A stretch of DNA of 64,000 nucleotides from contig MCGE01000034.1 of assembly GCA_002105175.1 (NCBI GenBank), positions 314,001-378,000 on the forward strand, in the 5' to 3' direction. Shown here in pieces: positions 35,001 to 48,658 of this stretch. Under the pieces are notes generated by a model that worked only from the letters and a program-made list of their open reading frames with translations, was not told the origin of the DNA and did no database searches. Each line of letters begins with the position of its first letter. Position 1 is the first letter of the stretch. A program made the position numbers and the translations under genes. Origin of the DNA: Absidia repens (lineage: Eukaryota; Mucoromycota; Mucoromycetes; Mucorales; Cunninghamellaceae).

Positions 35001-37144
35001 TATCCGATGATCAATCGTACATGCTGAACCATCATGGTACTACCCCTCATCATACACCATCTTCAAGAATGGTCTCGACAGACACCGCAGCAACTCTTGT
35101 GACACCATTATCCAACAGCAGTCATCCTACACCACCGACAAAAATCAAAAAAGCACCAGCGAAGAAAAAGAAGGTTATCAAGAAACCCTTTGTTGACCGT
35201 AAGTACTTTCCCGTCCTCAAAAGAAAGAGAAAAAGATATTCATCTTATCTGCATGGTGTACCTGATTTTTTTTTTTACACATATCTTCATATAGCCGATA
35301 CACTGCCTGATCATATCACCAAGCCATCAGGACCATTGGACTGCCACTGTGATGACCATTTGGATCGACGTGATGCGGAAATGGAGTTACCAATTTCGGC
35401 AAAACGATTGTATGAATTGATGTTTTCGGACGAAGCCACTGCGCCGCCAGCCAACGGTGGTGTCTGGAATAGTAAAACGGAAGGCATTGATGGACATGAT
35501 CTACGCGTATCTCACTGGGCACCTTTAGACGGCCAAGAGGATGGCCAAATGAAACGAACACTCAAGTATTGGATGCCTGTTGCCAATCCTGTGGTGCGGA
35601 TGAAAGAAGCTGAAGTGGTGGAAACTCAGATTCTTTTACGAAAAGACGATTATTTGTAAGTCATGCATGTCTCCAGCATTTTCTTTTCTCTTGTTGAATA
35701 CTGATTCATACACCTTTTTTTCGTTTTATCACACTTATAAAAGGTGTTACGTTGTTCAAATTTCCACAAAAACGGAAGCATTACCCTTTGCCGATGCGTT
35801 TATTCCTTCTGTGCGTTACTGTATTACCTATATCGATGATTCTCGGTGTAAGTTGACATGTCATTTGGGTGTCAGATGGACAAAGTGGGTGATGGCCAAA
35901 AGTAAGAACATGAATAAGAGAATAAAAAAGAAGAGTACAGTGGCAGATGATATTGACTTTCTCCTTTTGTGGCATAATTTTGTAGTTATTGTGACAAAAG
36001 CAGCTTTGGCAGGTATGTCTGACAGCGTTAACATCTTTGTACCTATTCTGAAGGAAGCTGCCAGTGCCATCCAAGTGACAGTGGAAAACCTTCGACAGTC
36101 GGAACAAGAATCAGCGACACAAACTATTAGCGAATACGAAGATGAAAGTGATAAAGACAACGGTGACAACGACGACAAGGGCGTGTTTGAAGCGAATGAC
36201 AACAATGTAGGCAAAGGACATGAAAAAACTACAACAATACCGGCATTGGATATGGATGTTCATGTGAAAGCAACTACTACACCCCCAGTGCACACGCAAC
36301 GAAATCTGAATGGCGATCAAACGACTGATTTGCAGCCACAACCGAAGACCCCAGCAACAACTTCATCTAAAAACAAGCAATCTACAGCTACAACCGCTCC
36401 CACTCGTACTGAATTATCAACCACAACCACCACCACTACATCTGAAACATCGGCCGTCTTCAAGTCAAAGACGACAAAAACGCATCATAAGTTAGTCAAG
36501 GAAAAACTCATCGATTCATCTGGTCAAGAAGCACCTTCATTGGTGAAAGCAGCTCTGGATTCCATTTGGCCACCTGGTGCATGGACATCGGGTACTTTGG
36601 TGATTATGTGCCTATTTTATATCATTTGGACGTTTACTGCCTCCTCTTTCGTGACAAATGGTATGGATGGTCAACAGCCTGTTATACATACTCAAGTGGT
36701 ATCTCATGCTGTTTATCTTCGTGATTTGGACGATGGTTTTATAAAGAAATCATTGCGACCACCCTATATTGATTCCCAATGGTAAGTCACATGTTGTGTG
36801 TGTGGATGGTCAAGAGATAGATACTAATAATTTATTTTTATAGTTATACTCTCTTTTTACAAGCAAGACAAGATGAACGAGAATATACATGGTACGATAC
36901 ACAACACTATCGATTAGCATTGGAGTACGGGTCGAGCCGTGAAAAGATTGGTATACAACGACATGATATCATGACCACATTCCACGCATTGAATACCGCC
37001 GATACAGATCTGTTAGAAACTGAGTATTTGAACTGGCTTCTGGATAATCGCCAACGCTGTCGTGGTGAACAACAACATCAATTCAACGATACCAATTTCA
37101 ACATGTGTGATCAAATTAATACTCAAATTGGAACCTACTTTTAG
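32036..37144 (+). CDS. Sip3/Lam1-type BAR-PH-VASt sterol-transfer protein
   Basis: Thirteen exons: 32036..32207, 32279..32350, 32444..32520, 32631..32702, 32779..33099, 33182..33552, 33621..34357, 34437..34612, 34718..35198, 35295..35655, 35744..35901, 35986..36781, 36844..37144; phases close to 1364 aa. N-terminal BAR-like coiled coil (about 1-250); PH domain (SGYLMTRL...WKRQWFFIHGGYFG, then AFFILQAESEQDLQDWASAL); a Ser/Pro-rich linker; a GRAM-like segment (GSVYVTQDTFWFYSNL); a VASt/StART-like domain (ISAKRLYELMFSD to CHLGVRWTKW); and a C-terminal membrane helix (LVIMCLFYIIWTFTA). This is the layout of yeast Sip3/Lam1, an ER-anchored sterol transporter at ER-plasma membrane contacts. A Thr/Lys-rich low-complexity segment separates VASt from the membrane anchor. 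Confidence 0.9.
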
Positions 37145-37624
37145 TCCCGCTTTCCCCTCCTTCTCCTTTTCTCTAGATACAAATTTATTTTATTTTATTT
37201 TATGTAGTTTATTACTTATTATTTTACGCTTTATTCTTATTATATCATCCATTTCTTTTTAATACTTTAGTTCTCCCTCTCCCACTCGCTTCCTCTCGAC
37301 CAATAAAAAATTGTCTTTTTGTCTCAGCTATCAGCTATTGATTGTGCCATATGATGGGTTGCTTAATCAATGTTTTAGTTTATATATAGTGGATGTAGTT
37401 AATACTGTATGCAAGAAATGAGCACAAACTTTGTTTTTTTTTATGCTATAATGGTTATATATCCATTGTATTCCTTATTTTGTTTGCCCAAAAAAAAAAA
37501 AAAAAAAAGATGTAGATGTGCGGACCGCGAAATTTAGTTTAAAAATGGTCAAGACTTTTTCTCTCATTTGTTTGTACTTTTTTTTTCTTTTCTTTTTTCT
37601 TTCAAAAAACCTCAAGATCAAACC
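37145..37624. other. Spacer between Sip3/Lam1 and APRT
   Basis: Holds the Sip3/Lam1 3' UTR and APRT promoter. It includes an A18 run at about 37491-37508 and a T/C-rich stretch just before the APRT start. No gene. Confidence 0.5.
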
Positions 37625-38341
37625 ATGCCCAACCACGATATTGAACGCATCAAGTCCCTCCTCGGTACTCATGAAGATTTCCCCAAGAAGGGTATTGTCT
37701 TCAAGGATATGTTCCCTGTGTTCCAAGATCCTACTGCTGTGGAAGCTTTGATTGCCAATATCGTCCAACACATCAACTCGACTTATCCTGAAAAGATTGA
37801 TACTGTTGTTGGTAAGTCGGGTCTTTTGTCTCTCCTCCCCCCCCCTTAGAGGATAGAATGGAAGAAATTTAGAATCAACTGATATATGTTTTCTTCTTAG
37901 GTTTGGATGCTCGTGGCTTCTTGTTTGGTCCTTTGGTTGCTCTTCGTCTTGGTGCTGCCTTTGTGCCTGTTCGTAAGCAAGGCAAATTACCTGGAGAATG
38001 TGTCAGTGCTGTCTACGAAAAGGAATATGGACAGGTAAATTAACAAAAGTGAATCTCTTGGTGGTAGTATACTGTTAGCATAATGATTTGCTCATTTACT
38101 TTTATATATATATATGTCATATTAGGACGTCTTTGAATTACAAAAGGATGCTGTCAAGCCTGGCTCTCGTGTGATTGTGATTGATGACCTTATCGCCACC
38201 GGTGGATCTGCTAGCGCTGCTGGTGAACTGATCCGCAAATGTGATGCCAAAACTGTTGAATATGTCTTTATCATGGAATTGGACTTCTTGAACGGTTCCA
38301 AGAAATTGGATGCCCCTGTCTACTCCCTTATTCATTTGTAG
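37625..38341 (+). CDS. APT1: Adenine phosphoribosyltransferase
   Basis: Three exons, 37625..37811, 37901..38034 and 38126..38341, closing to 178 aa, the usual APRT length. It converts adenine and PRPP to AMP in purine salvage (cytosol). Signatures: [18 protein letters not shown] at the N-terminus, [31 protein letters not shown], and the PRPP-binding [20 protein letters not shown]. Codon use is biased like that of GAPDH, which suggests high expression. AATAAA at 38445-38450. It is convergent with DHFR, another nucleotide-metabolism gene. Confidence 0.97.
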
Positions 38342-39218
38342 ATTTAGTTGGTTATCCTAGATTAGATGTTGTGTGTACTCTTAGTGATTAGCTTGTATCG
38401 TTTTTTTTTTTTTATATTTGTTCAATGTATATCTCTTCCAACCAAATAAATAATATTTATTTTGTTGTCATTCATATTACTCATCATCTTCTCAATGTTT
38501 GATTTCACCTGTCTTGCGGGTAAAGCTGGAAAAAATAGCGGCAACTTAAAAAAACCAAGCCAGTATGATTGATATCCTGCTTTGATATGATGGGGATAAG
38601 GACTGTGTGTATAGAGTTCAGAATTTTATTGTTGTATGGGTATATATTCAACATTTTATTTTTAGCATATGTAACTTGATCATTATAGCCGTAATTACAA
38701 ATCCACTTTTTTTTTTTTTTAAATCAACGGTTCAAGTATGACATAAACGACCCTTTGACACGAGTATCCAAAAGATACATCGTTCACCAGGCACACATTG
38801 ATCACCATCTTTATTTTTATTGAATATTGTACAGATAAACCAACTAAATAAATTATATCATTGACATAATTTGTTTAATATTCTTGGCATTGACATGTAA
38901 ATCAACTCTGACTGTCACGGACAACACTTTATATATGACTGGAAACATGCCTAACTCATGATTCGGTTCACCATGCTCAATCCTCTTTTCTTATTTATTT
39001 TATTTGCATGAAGCCCTACTCCGCATCATACTTTGTTTGCGCTTCACGCAACATAGTTTTGTCCAGCTTAAAAAATACACCCCACAACACCGTCAAATAA
39101 AAGATCAAAGACAAAAAGTATTATTTTTCAAAGATTTTTTTATTATAGTATATCTAGACTAGTTTTTGAAGAAGGCACGGAAAAGAGGAATTGAAGAAGG
39201 GGGAGGGAAAAGGGAAAA
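38342..39218. other. Convergent spacer APRT / DHFR
   Basis: AT-rich, with poly(A)-like signals on both strands and a T14 run near 38707. No gene seen. Confidence 0.5.
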
Positions 39219-39859
39219 CTATGATCTAACGTATAATAAAAATTCATATTCTAAATCCTTGTGTGTCTGAATGCCTTGGGGGACAACCTGTTCTACATAA
39301 GTTTCCAATTCTTGGTGTGACGCGCGATGGAATTCTTGGTCATTGATCGCGGGGAAGAAGGTATCACATTCAATGTTCGATTCGATACGAGTCATGAGGA
39401 TATGAGAGCAATGTTTTTCGCCCATGGCAAGGCGATACATATGTGCACCACCAATAACAAACACTCGTCCGTGTCGTTCGTCGTCCACCAAAGAAAGAGC
39501 CTTTTCGAGCGAATCCACTAACACTGTGTTAGGGGCACCTTGTCTATTCAAAGCAAAAGAAACAGTTCAATAACAACAACAATTACTATTACTACTGCTA
39601 CTTACAAATCATAGTCAGGATTTCTTGAGATGACGATATTGAAACGGCCAGCTAGAGGGCGAAACTTCGGTGGTATAGATTCCCAAGTGACTCTGCCCAT
39701 GATAACGACGTTTTGAAGGTGCTCTGGTGAATTGGTGGGGATCAATGTTGTAACGTGCTTGAAGAAGGCCATGTCCTTTGGAAGACGCCAAGGTAGTCCG
39801 CCTCCTATCCCAATACCAAGCGTTTTTGTAGCTGCAACGATTAGGGTGTATGGTTTCAT
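39219..39859 (-). CDS. DFR1: Dihydrofolate reductase
   Basis: Two exons, 39859..39606 and 39543..39219, closing to 192 aa. It reduces dihydrofolate to tetrahydrofolate with NADPH. Signatures: LIVAATKTLGIGIGGGLPWR with the conserved Leu-Pro-Trp, DMAFFKHVT, NVVIMGRVTWESIPPKFRPL, NIVISRNPDY, and VFVIGGAHMYRLAM for the cofactor. The usual acidic active-site residue occurs as the first Asp of KDMAFF. Length is standard for fungi. The single intron has GTAAGT and AATAG sites. Confidence 0.96.
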
Positions 39860-39965
39860 GACAAGCAAAATGAAGAAGGAAAGGAAGGGGCGATGCGGCT
39901 TTTTTTTTTCTTTCTTCTTGCTGGTGCGATAAACCAGAAATTCAAACGCCGCAGCGAGCGCACAG

Positions 39966-40001
<36 letters not shown>

Positions 40002-40049
40002 AAAAAGAAAAAGTCTCCTTGCCTTTTTCTATTTTATTCAATACAAGTC
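39860..40049. promoter_or_regulatory. Compact bidirectional promoter, DHFR / unknown gene
   Basis: The 190 bp between the divergent starts contains an A32 tract (39968-39999) and a T10 run (39901-39910). No TATA box is obvious. Confidence 0.6.
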
Positions 40050-42194
40050 ATGTCCATAGTTGCCCATAATATTGAACAGGTAATAAATCTATCATATTAC
40101 ACTTCGTTTGCTGTAGCCGTTACTAATTTATATTGACTTGATTAGGATGGAACGGTCAAGTTTATCGTCTCATCGTCTCTCCACAACTTCACAGAAAATA
40201 TGACAACACGACAGATACTCGCAGCACAACCTTTACAACCTCAATCGCATTTACAAGTCTACCATTGTCTTTATGAATCGCCCATTGTAACACCAAAATC
40301 CAAAGAAGCTCTTTTCCCTCACAAGCTAGAAACTATGCTTTTAGATTACATTGACGTCGGCCACAGTATGTATACCCCTTTCTTCCCAAATTTGACGATC
40401 ATCACCAAGGCACTGACATTCATCCGCTTGTATTTTTAGTCCAAGCAGCTCAAGAAATTATTGAAACATGTCTATCTTCTGGATATTACCCATCAACGTA
40501 AGTACCCTCCACCGCAAAAAAAAAAAAGAGCATCTATTATAATACGATATGTGGTTGACCGCCCTATTGCCTGTCTGTCTTTTTTTTTTTCCGATAGTAT
40601 GGTCGTACTGGTATTGATGGACACCCTTCTCAAACGTACAAAGAACAAAAACAAGCAGCAACGCAAAGACAAGATCGAACAACACTACAAGTCTCATGCG
40701 TTATTACTACATATATTGAAGGCGTTTGGCCCTGACGTTTTGGCTCCGCTATGGACAAAAATGGGACTCACTCATGCAGGCAAAAAACGACGAAGGCATC
40801 ATTATCAACGTCGAAGCACCAGATCCACCAGTCGTACGATCAGCACGACTACTCAAGACCACGGCGATGAAGGGGACGACGAAGAGGACGATGATGACGA
40901 TGAGGAATTTGACCATGGCATGCGCATTGCTCGCTTTGATGATTTTTGGCATTTGACGCGGCGTTGTTTTACTGAACCTACCAACAAATTATCAGTGAAT
41001 ACTCTAGTAAGCACTTCTTCCGGCCCTCCCTAAAAAAAAAAGGTATTTGATACTGATCTTATTCTATGATGCTATTATAGGGTTGTCGTTTAGCGTTGGA
41101 TGTGCTGATCCAGTTAATATCGGAAGACATCCGATCAAGGAGAGGTAAGTACTGGAAAAAAAAATAAGGGGGAGGGGTGGACGGGGACAGATATGACATC
41201 TGAACCTGACTTTTATTTTATTTTTAATGATGATGACTACGTAGATAACAAGAACACCTTGTCCAAGTGCTTACTATTGTCTTCAATTCCAGCGAACGCC
41301 TATGGTGAACGATCGAACTTTCATCGCTGTTTAGACATCCTCTTTTGTGGCATCATACCTAGTGAAACGGGGACGTCGTCGTCTTCTGGGCTATTACAAG
41401 CGCAAAATATGGAACATGCTATGACACTATTGAATCAGGTAAACCCCCCCCCCAAACTCACCACTAGTTTTTGTTTTGAGTATTTTTTATACACGAAACT
41501 AATCGTTTTCTTTTTTTTTGTCCATATATTTGTTAGTTGATCTTGTTATCTTATTGTGGTCAAAACCTTATGAAAACTGCAGATTTGGTAGAACAAACGT
41601 ACCGACGAATCATGGGACTGGAAACAAATACTTTGCAACATGTCATATCAGTAAGTCAATCCCCCTACCCCATCAACAACAACGACAGCGTTAGTAACAT
41701 GAGATTCATCTCTATCTCTCTTTTTTTTTTCTTTTCATGCAAAGGGCATACAATTCCCGGCGTTTATCTCTTCGATGTGCGATATTTATTTTGAAGACGC
41801 TGACGATTCGCATGTGGCTCAGGAACATCTTAACTATCGAAATAGGTGCATGTTTTCGGTTTCCAAAATGAAGCATTATATACTCAAAACAAGACCAAGG
41901 AAAGCAACACTGACCATGGCGGCTGTTCGCGTGCACGCCTTCATGGTGATGTGGCGATGGAATGCATATCTTGGTACCTTCAGCTACCGATACGATACAT
42001 CCGCAACAACAACCAAGGTCGAAATTGCAAGGAAAAGGGCGGACGAAAAAGGGATCAGTGCCGACGACATAATACAATTCAAAAAACATCTCCTAGCTAT
42101 GATACAGGCTTGCAAAGACAATGATAGGCACGGGCAATGGAAAATGGATGTCATTGGTATTGCGGATATGATGATGCTTAGTATAGATGTTTAG
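40050..42194 (+). CDS. Unrecognised helical protein with acidic insert
   Basis: Eight exons: 40050..40079, 40146..40365, 40440..40497, 40598..41006, 41081..41144, 41245..41438, 41537..41650, 41745..42194; phases close to 512 aa, which makes the gene credible. I do not recognise the family. It appears largely alpha-helical and soluble, with no signal peptide or membrane segment. A basic region (KKRRRHHYQRRSTRSTSR, residues about 165-185) directly precedes an acidic run (DDEEDDDDDEEFD), a pattern typical of nuclear proteins. Short sections include FDDFWHLTRRCF and LLLSYCGQNLMKTADLVEQ-like helices. A scaffold or genome-maintenance protein is possible, but this is a guess. Confidence 0.8.
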
Positions 42195-42552
42195 ATTAGT
42201 TGTATTTATAATCCTATTGCAAATAAAATGATCTTCTCTCCCCCCCCCCTCATCTTTGATGGTATGTCTCTGTGATGCTTATTTATTCTTGACATCTGGG
42301 AACCACATATTTATTTTGCGTCGTGCATAGGATAAGGGAAAACAGTATTGAGCGGGTAAAGGGGTCTCTTTGAAATATGTAGTTTAGAAAAAAAAAAAAA
42401 AACGAAAACAAAACAAAACAACCTTATCGTGTTCAAAGTTTGTGCACGGTATTGGATTTTATGGGAATGCAATGATGTGGGGAACTTTTGATTATGGTGA
42501 TGTGGGGAATCGAAGGCTATTCGTCTCTTAAAATGATGATGATGGGACGTAT

Positions 42553-42592
<40 letters not shown>

Positions 42593-43216
42593 GAAAAAGG
42601 GTTTTATGGTGATAAAATCATGACTTCCTCAGACTGTTACAAATAAATCACCTTGATGCTGTGTCGTATTATATCCCATACTAGTAGCTGGATCATCAGA
42701 CTGTTTTGCAGCAATAGTCAAAGGAAGGTCTTTTTTATTTAGAGCGGGATTTCAAACTGGTGAGGGTGGGTGATAAGGTCCAATGTCAAAATATCATTAT
42801 GCAGCAGTAATACATTTTTGTTATCCTCAAAGGATCTGCTGATGATTATATAAGGACATGACCATGATGGTGATCAAAAATGACAGAATATGTGCGAATA
42901 ATATAACATAACATTATAGATATTGATGGTTGTTGCGAAGCGTTAAAGAAAAGAGTCGAGGAGGATTTTTCTCAAAGGAAACATAAATAAGAAAAGAAGT
43001 GTGTGTTTGGATGTGTGTAATGATCACCAACGAAAAAGCAAAACAGAGATAATCCTCTTTGAGAAAAATAGCAACAACAACAATCAATTTTCTCGCGTGA
43101 TAAAAGGGCGTTCTTATAAAAGATTGACAGCCACTTATTTATCGTTTCCTCTTTGTTTTGTTTTGTTGGGGACTGAAAAGGTCAATGAAAGGGCAGAATA
43201 GGACTCACAGATTCGT
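42195..43216. other. Spacer upstream of GAPDH
   Basis: No gene. It holds an AATAAA-like site (about 42222), a C10 run (42241-42250), an A14 run and a T35 tract (42557-42591). The open frame near 43001-43201 lacks any recognisable feature. Confidence 0.5.
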
Positions 43217-43438
43217 CCAATAAGAATTCAGTATGCTCTCCGATTCGAATCCGTGCCTAAAGTTGGGTGAGGGTTCCGAGTCGACGGGCTTGAATTTTTT
43301 TTTTTTAATAGTTGTCATCGTCAGTGTGCAAAAAAAAAAAAATTATAAAAAGGTCCTTTTTTTCTGGCCTCTTCGTTTTACCTTTTTCTTTTCTTTTCTT
43401 CTTTAATTTTTACACTCTCTCTACTTTAAAAATATATA
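43217..43438 (+). promoter_or_regulatory. GAPDH promoter region
   Basis: A CCAAT pentamer at 43217-43221, a TATA-like ATTATAAAA at 43342-43350 (about 90 bp before the ATG) and a long C/T-rich tract (about 43355-43430) into the start codon. CCAAT, TATA and a pyrimidine tract in this order are typical of strong fungal housekeeping promoters. Confidence 0.6.
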
Positions 43439-44867
<1,429 letters not shown>

Positions 44868-46329
44868 ATCGGATAGTTTATAGTCACCCCCTTTGTATAT
44901 GAACCAAATCCCCTAGCTTTACTATTTTTTATCTTGTACATTCTGACCCTCATCTTGTGAAAAAAAAATATTATGATAGATGATTTATCTTGATCCCTTT
45001 TTATGAAATTCAAGTCAATAAAGAACTTTTATTTGTCCTATATTTTGTTATGTCTTATTTGTTTTATGTTGTATATCCATCAGAAAACATTGGTTTTCTA
45101 TATATGTCTCATGTTAGGTGTTAGTTATACTTCTCACGATGAAAATCGACTCCGACCGAAATAATACGTAATAATAGTGTATACCAGTTCTTCTCCACTT
45201 TTTTTGCCACTACTGGATCGGCATGAACCCTATGTTGTCTTTCTTTTCACGTGTACCGTTTTATTCCGATCCCTTCCAATGCCACCGTTTTATTCCGTTA
45301 GTCATTATTTTATTTCCATGAATCTCAATCCATCATCAGTCAGCATCACTCTCTATTACTCCTTGCAAATTATATATTACCATCGTCATTTTGCTATGAC
45401 CCGATCTTTCTATTTTGGGCCTGTCATTTTTTTAGGCTGGAAATGAGCACGAAGGGTCTCTTATTTCCATGGAAATCATATGTAATAATTCCAAGACGGA
45501 GAAGCATGAACTAGTTTGTTCTTTCTTTCCTTGTTTTGACCGTTCCTATTTGTTTTTTGTGCCTGATTTTGTGCAACTCACCCCACCCCCGCAAAAAATA
45601 ACATCCACCCCCTGCCTCTGGGATTTAAAAAAGAAACCTAATATTGGTTGATTGAATCGAGAATGACATAATATAACTGCCCTCCATTAACACTATCAAT
45701 AAATAATAGGTGTATGTTAATATTATTGCGCTATTAGAGATCCGTGATAGATATAAATGTGCGTGAGTGTGTGTATGATGACCAAAAAACAAAAAAAACC
45801 CCAGGAGATCTATTACCACTAAGTGACCTGTGATTATTCTGGAAAGAAGAGAATATAAATAATCATGGAGCAAGCTGTAAGATATGCGTAATTGACGTTT
45901 CCATCAGACAAGTACCGTATATTATGATCTCCTGTTTTCAATTGATAAATCCGGCTGCAATATCTGTCAGATTTAAATCATGATAATTTTTAAACGCAGA
46001 AACTCAGAAAACGATTTATTGAGTAAAACCTTTTGCTTGAATTTTTTTTTTTTATCGTGGCCAGTAGATCTAAAGGGCAACAAACATTCCAGCAATAGAT
46101 AGTAATCATATCAATAACGAAACGGAAAGGCAAAATTGAAATACACACATCATGTAAGACATTCTCATAAAAAATATGTGTTCGCTATTATAATATGGCC
46201 GTCCAGCATCCCCTTCGTTTTTATTTTATGTATAGGTGAATCACACCATATTTTAATATGGCAGTCAAGAAGATAATAGCATGCAACACTTTAATGCATT
46301 TACCATGTACTGAAAATTACATTGTTATG
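44868..46329. other. Spacer downstream of GAPDH
   Basis: No supportable gene. The first 180 bp are the GAPDH 3' UTR. Short frames at about 45177-45651 are AT-rich without motifs. The motif AATATGGC occurs twice near 46193 and 46256. Confidence 0.45.
45017..45022 (+). terminator. GAPDH poly(A) signal
   Basis: AATAAA in TCAATAAAGAAC, about 150 bp after the stop, followed by T-rich DNA. Confidence 0.6.
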
Positions 46330-47410
46330 AGCTAATAGAGTATAGAAACTATGATAACTAATACACCTATTCTACAGTGAAGACGGTGAACAAAACTAGG
46401 CCGAGTTGTTTCATGTTCAGTCAGAGGCATCATGTAAGGAGAATTGCAATGTCGATTATGCTACATGGTATTGACTGTTGTGAAAAAGAAGAGAAACAAA
46501 AAAAAGGGGGGACGTTCCTGGTTTTTCACTGAAGTAATAGTAATCGCAAATCAAATCCTTACAAGAGACCAAAAAAATACGAACTTCAAATCCCGCGCAT
46601 GTGAAATATTTATTTTCCCTCTCCCCGCCTTTTTTAATTTTTGGACTCTTCTTTCCTTTTCCTTCCATTTTTTCTTCACCATTGAACTTCTATAGGGTTA
46701 TTCTGGACTTAGATTAGCGTCAGGACTAGTTTAGAAGGGATTTCAGCTCAGGGATTACAAGATGCATGGGGAAACCCTTTCATTCTGGATCTAGGATTTT
46801 GGACCCTCCATTGAATGACTTTGGAGTCTTCATTAGCTTAGTTCATTGTTAGTTTGCCCGTAGTTTGTATAGTATCTCAATAAAACATGTCTCTTTTTTA
46901 CTTGCTTCAATGAAAAGTGTTCCGTTAGTCTTTCTCATGTCCTGTGCGATAGATCCTTTTTTTTTTTTTATACTAGCCTCGCCGCTTTTGATTAATGTTG
47001 ACCGCTGTTGTTCTTCAATAACAGGTGCCCCTTTCGACAATCTCATGCCTTGTAAAATATCCTAGTTTACATTTTACAATTGTTCCTTTAGAATAGCACT
47101 GATCAGTTTTTAGATCTCAATCTAGCCTTCCTCTTGCGTCCTCCAATAGATCCTTCCTTTACTACAATAAACCCCTCTGGTTCAGTTTTAGTGTCCATCA
47201 ATATGTTTCAATAAAATGCTCTTTTTTTCTTGACTACCCTCTGACCCTTAATATAGTAAATGTGGCTATTATCACTGTTTTGTGAATGTCCTAGCAATTA
47301 TCTGCTGTTTGGTCCAACTTCTAGAATTATTCTCTCCCCGCACCCTAGGAACTGGTTGACCGTCTTAGATCACCCACTGCCAAAGATAGCCGTCTGCCGA
47401 TCAAAATGGG
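46330..47410 (+). repeat. Dispersed ~1.1-kb repeat, copy C
   Basis: Upstream motifs TATTCTACAGTGAA (about 46371) and ATTGACTGTTGTGAAAAAG (about 46468) match DNA upstream of copies B and D. Core: TCCCGCGCATGTG (about 46590), T/C-rich stretch, CATTGAACTTCTATAGGGTT, TTAGATTAGCGTCAGGACTA, TTTCAGCTCAGGGATTACAA, GATGCATGGGGAAACCC (about 46761), GACTTTGGAGTCTTCATTAG, CAATAAAACATGTCTC (about 46878), CAATAAAATGCTC (about 47210), CCTAGGAACTGGTTGACC and TCTTAGATCACCCACTGCC. It ends near 47410. The best-preserved copy along with D. No coding frame. Confidence 0.82.
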
Positions 47411-48578
47411 CTGCAATTGGACTTGAGGAGGAAGCGTGAATAAGGTAAATGTAAAAATCTATAGGGGTGTAATTAAGAGTGATAGAGGCTAAAATATATG
47501 GTTTTCTATTTAATCACTTACATAGATGGCATTACTGCAGGCAGCCTACAGATCCACTCCTATTATGGCGAAGGACAAGGCGCTCACGGTTTTACTTCCG
47601 GTACCATCTTCTTCAGAGAATAGAAAAAGCACAATGTGGTGTGCCTCCTAGTTTTAGTTGGATATGTATTATTTACCCCACTTTTTTTTTTATTCTATCG
47701 TTTTTTTTTATTTATTTTTTATTTATTTTTACATTGTTTTCTCATCATACTACATCGTCCTCACCTATTAATTTATTCTTCGCTGCTGTATTGTTTTTGG
47801 TATGACTTGTCTGTTCGGTATAATTTTTTATAGTTTAGCTTTGTATTTATTAGAGTAGTATCATTTAGTTTTTAGTTCCTATTCTTATTACTTGGTCAAA
47901 CGAACAAAAAAATGTTGTATAAGAGGTCAAATGATGATTTGACTGTCTTTGTATTTTTATTCTATTGTAACTTTTGTTCCTGTAATTTATGTAAAGTGAT
48001 GCATATGATAGGTACTGTGAATGCAAGCTACCTTAATGACCAGTGGTGAAATTCAGGAGTCATTTATTGATGGCCATAGAAAATCGCTATTAAGGTTTGG
48101 TTGAGATTAAACGGTCAGAGGTTTACCTTTTTTTTTTTTTAATTTTACTGTCGTCACATCACAATGGTACGAATTTTAAATCGTTATTGGTTTACTGTCA
48201 TGACTGACTTTCGGTATGGTTGTGATTTACTGTACGACGTTTTCAAGTTTATGCAATGATTAAATACCGCTTCTTAGGGTAGAATACAAAATAAAGTTTG
48301 GTGCAGAACGTTCAGTTAAATTTCCGTAATGATTATATTTGGTATAAAAGATGGTATATAATGAGAAATGAAATAAGGGATATTGGCTCACAAAAAACTA
48401 AAGCTATGAACGCAAACTCGAGGTCAACATCTTCTTTCGGTTTTAAGGATTTGGTCAGATGGGAGTAGATGGGAACATGATTACTAAATGTGAAGTCATT
48501 ACATATTGTCATCATTCAAGGAATATAAAACGTGAAATATGAAGCATTGAAAAAAAGGAGAAGAGCCATACATCCCTT
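47411..48578. other. Spacer upstream of GH3 beta-glucosidase 1
   Basis: T-rich DNA around 47680-47850. A 40-codon frame beginning near 47526 has no motif. No gene can be supported. Confidence 0.45.
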
Positions 48579-48658
48579 GTATAAAATATCTGACCCTTAC
48601 TATTATTTCTGGCTTTTTCTTCTTCTTTTTGCTTCCCATTTCGTTTTTTTTTTCTTTA
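48579..48658 (+). promoter_or_regulatory. Core promoter of GH3 beta-glucosidase 1
   Basis: GTATAAAATAT (48579-48589) is a good TATA box about 75 bp before the start codon, followed by a T/C-rich stretch. Confidence 0.55.

Noticed and set aside
43230..43290. GATTCGAATCC resembling a tRNA T-loop before GAPDH
   Set aside because: The flanking bases do not form a T-stem, and there is no acceptor or anticodon arm.
46193..46262. Repeated AATATGGC as possible terminal repeats of a small mobile element
   Set aside because: Both are in the same orientation and only eight bases long, so not convincing as inverted ends.
47479..47833. Short frames in the spacer after repeat copy C
   Set aside because: T-rich composition giving Phe/Leu runs; no codon bias or motif.
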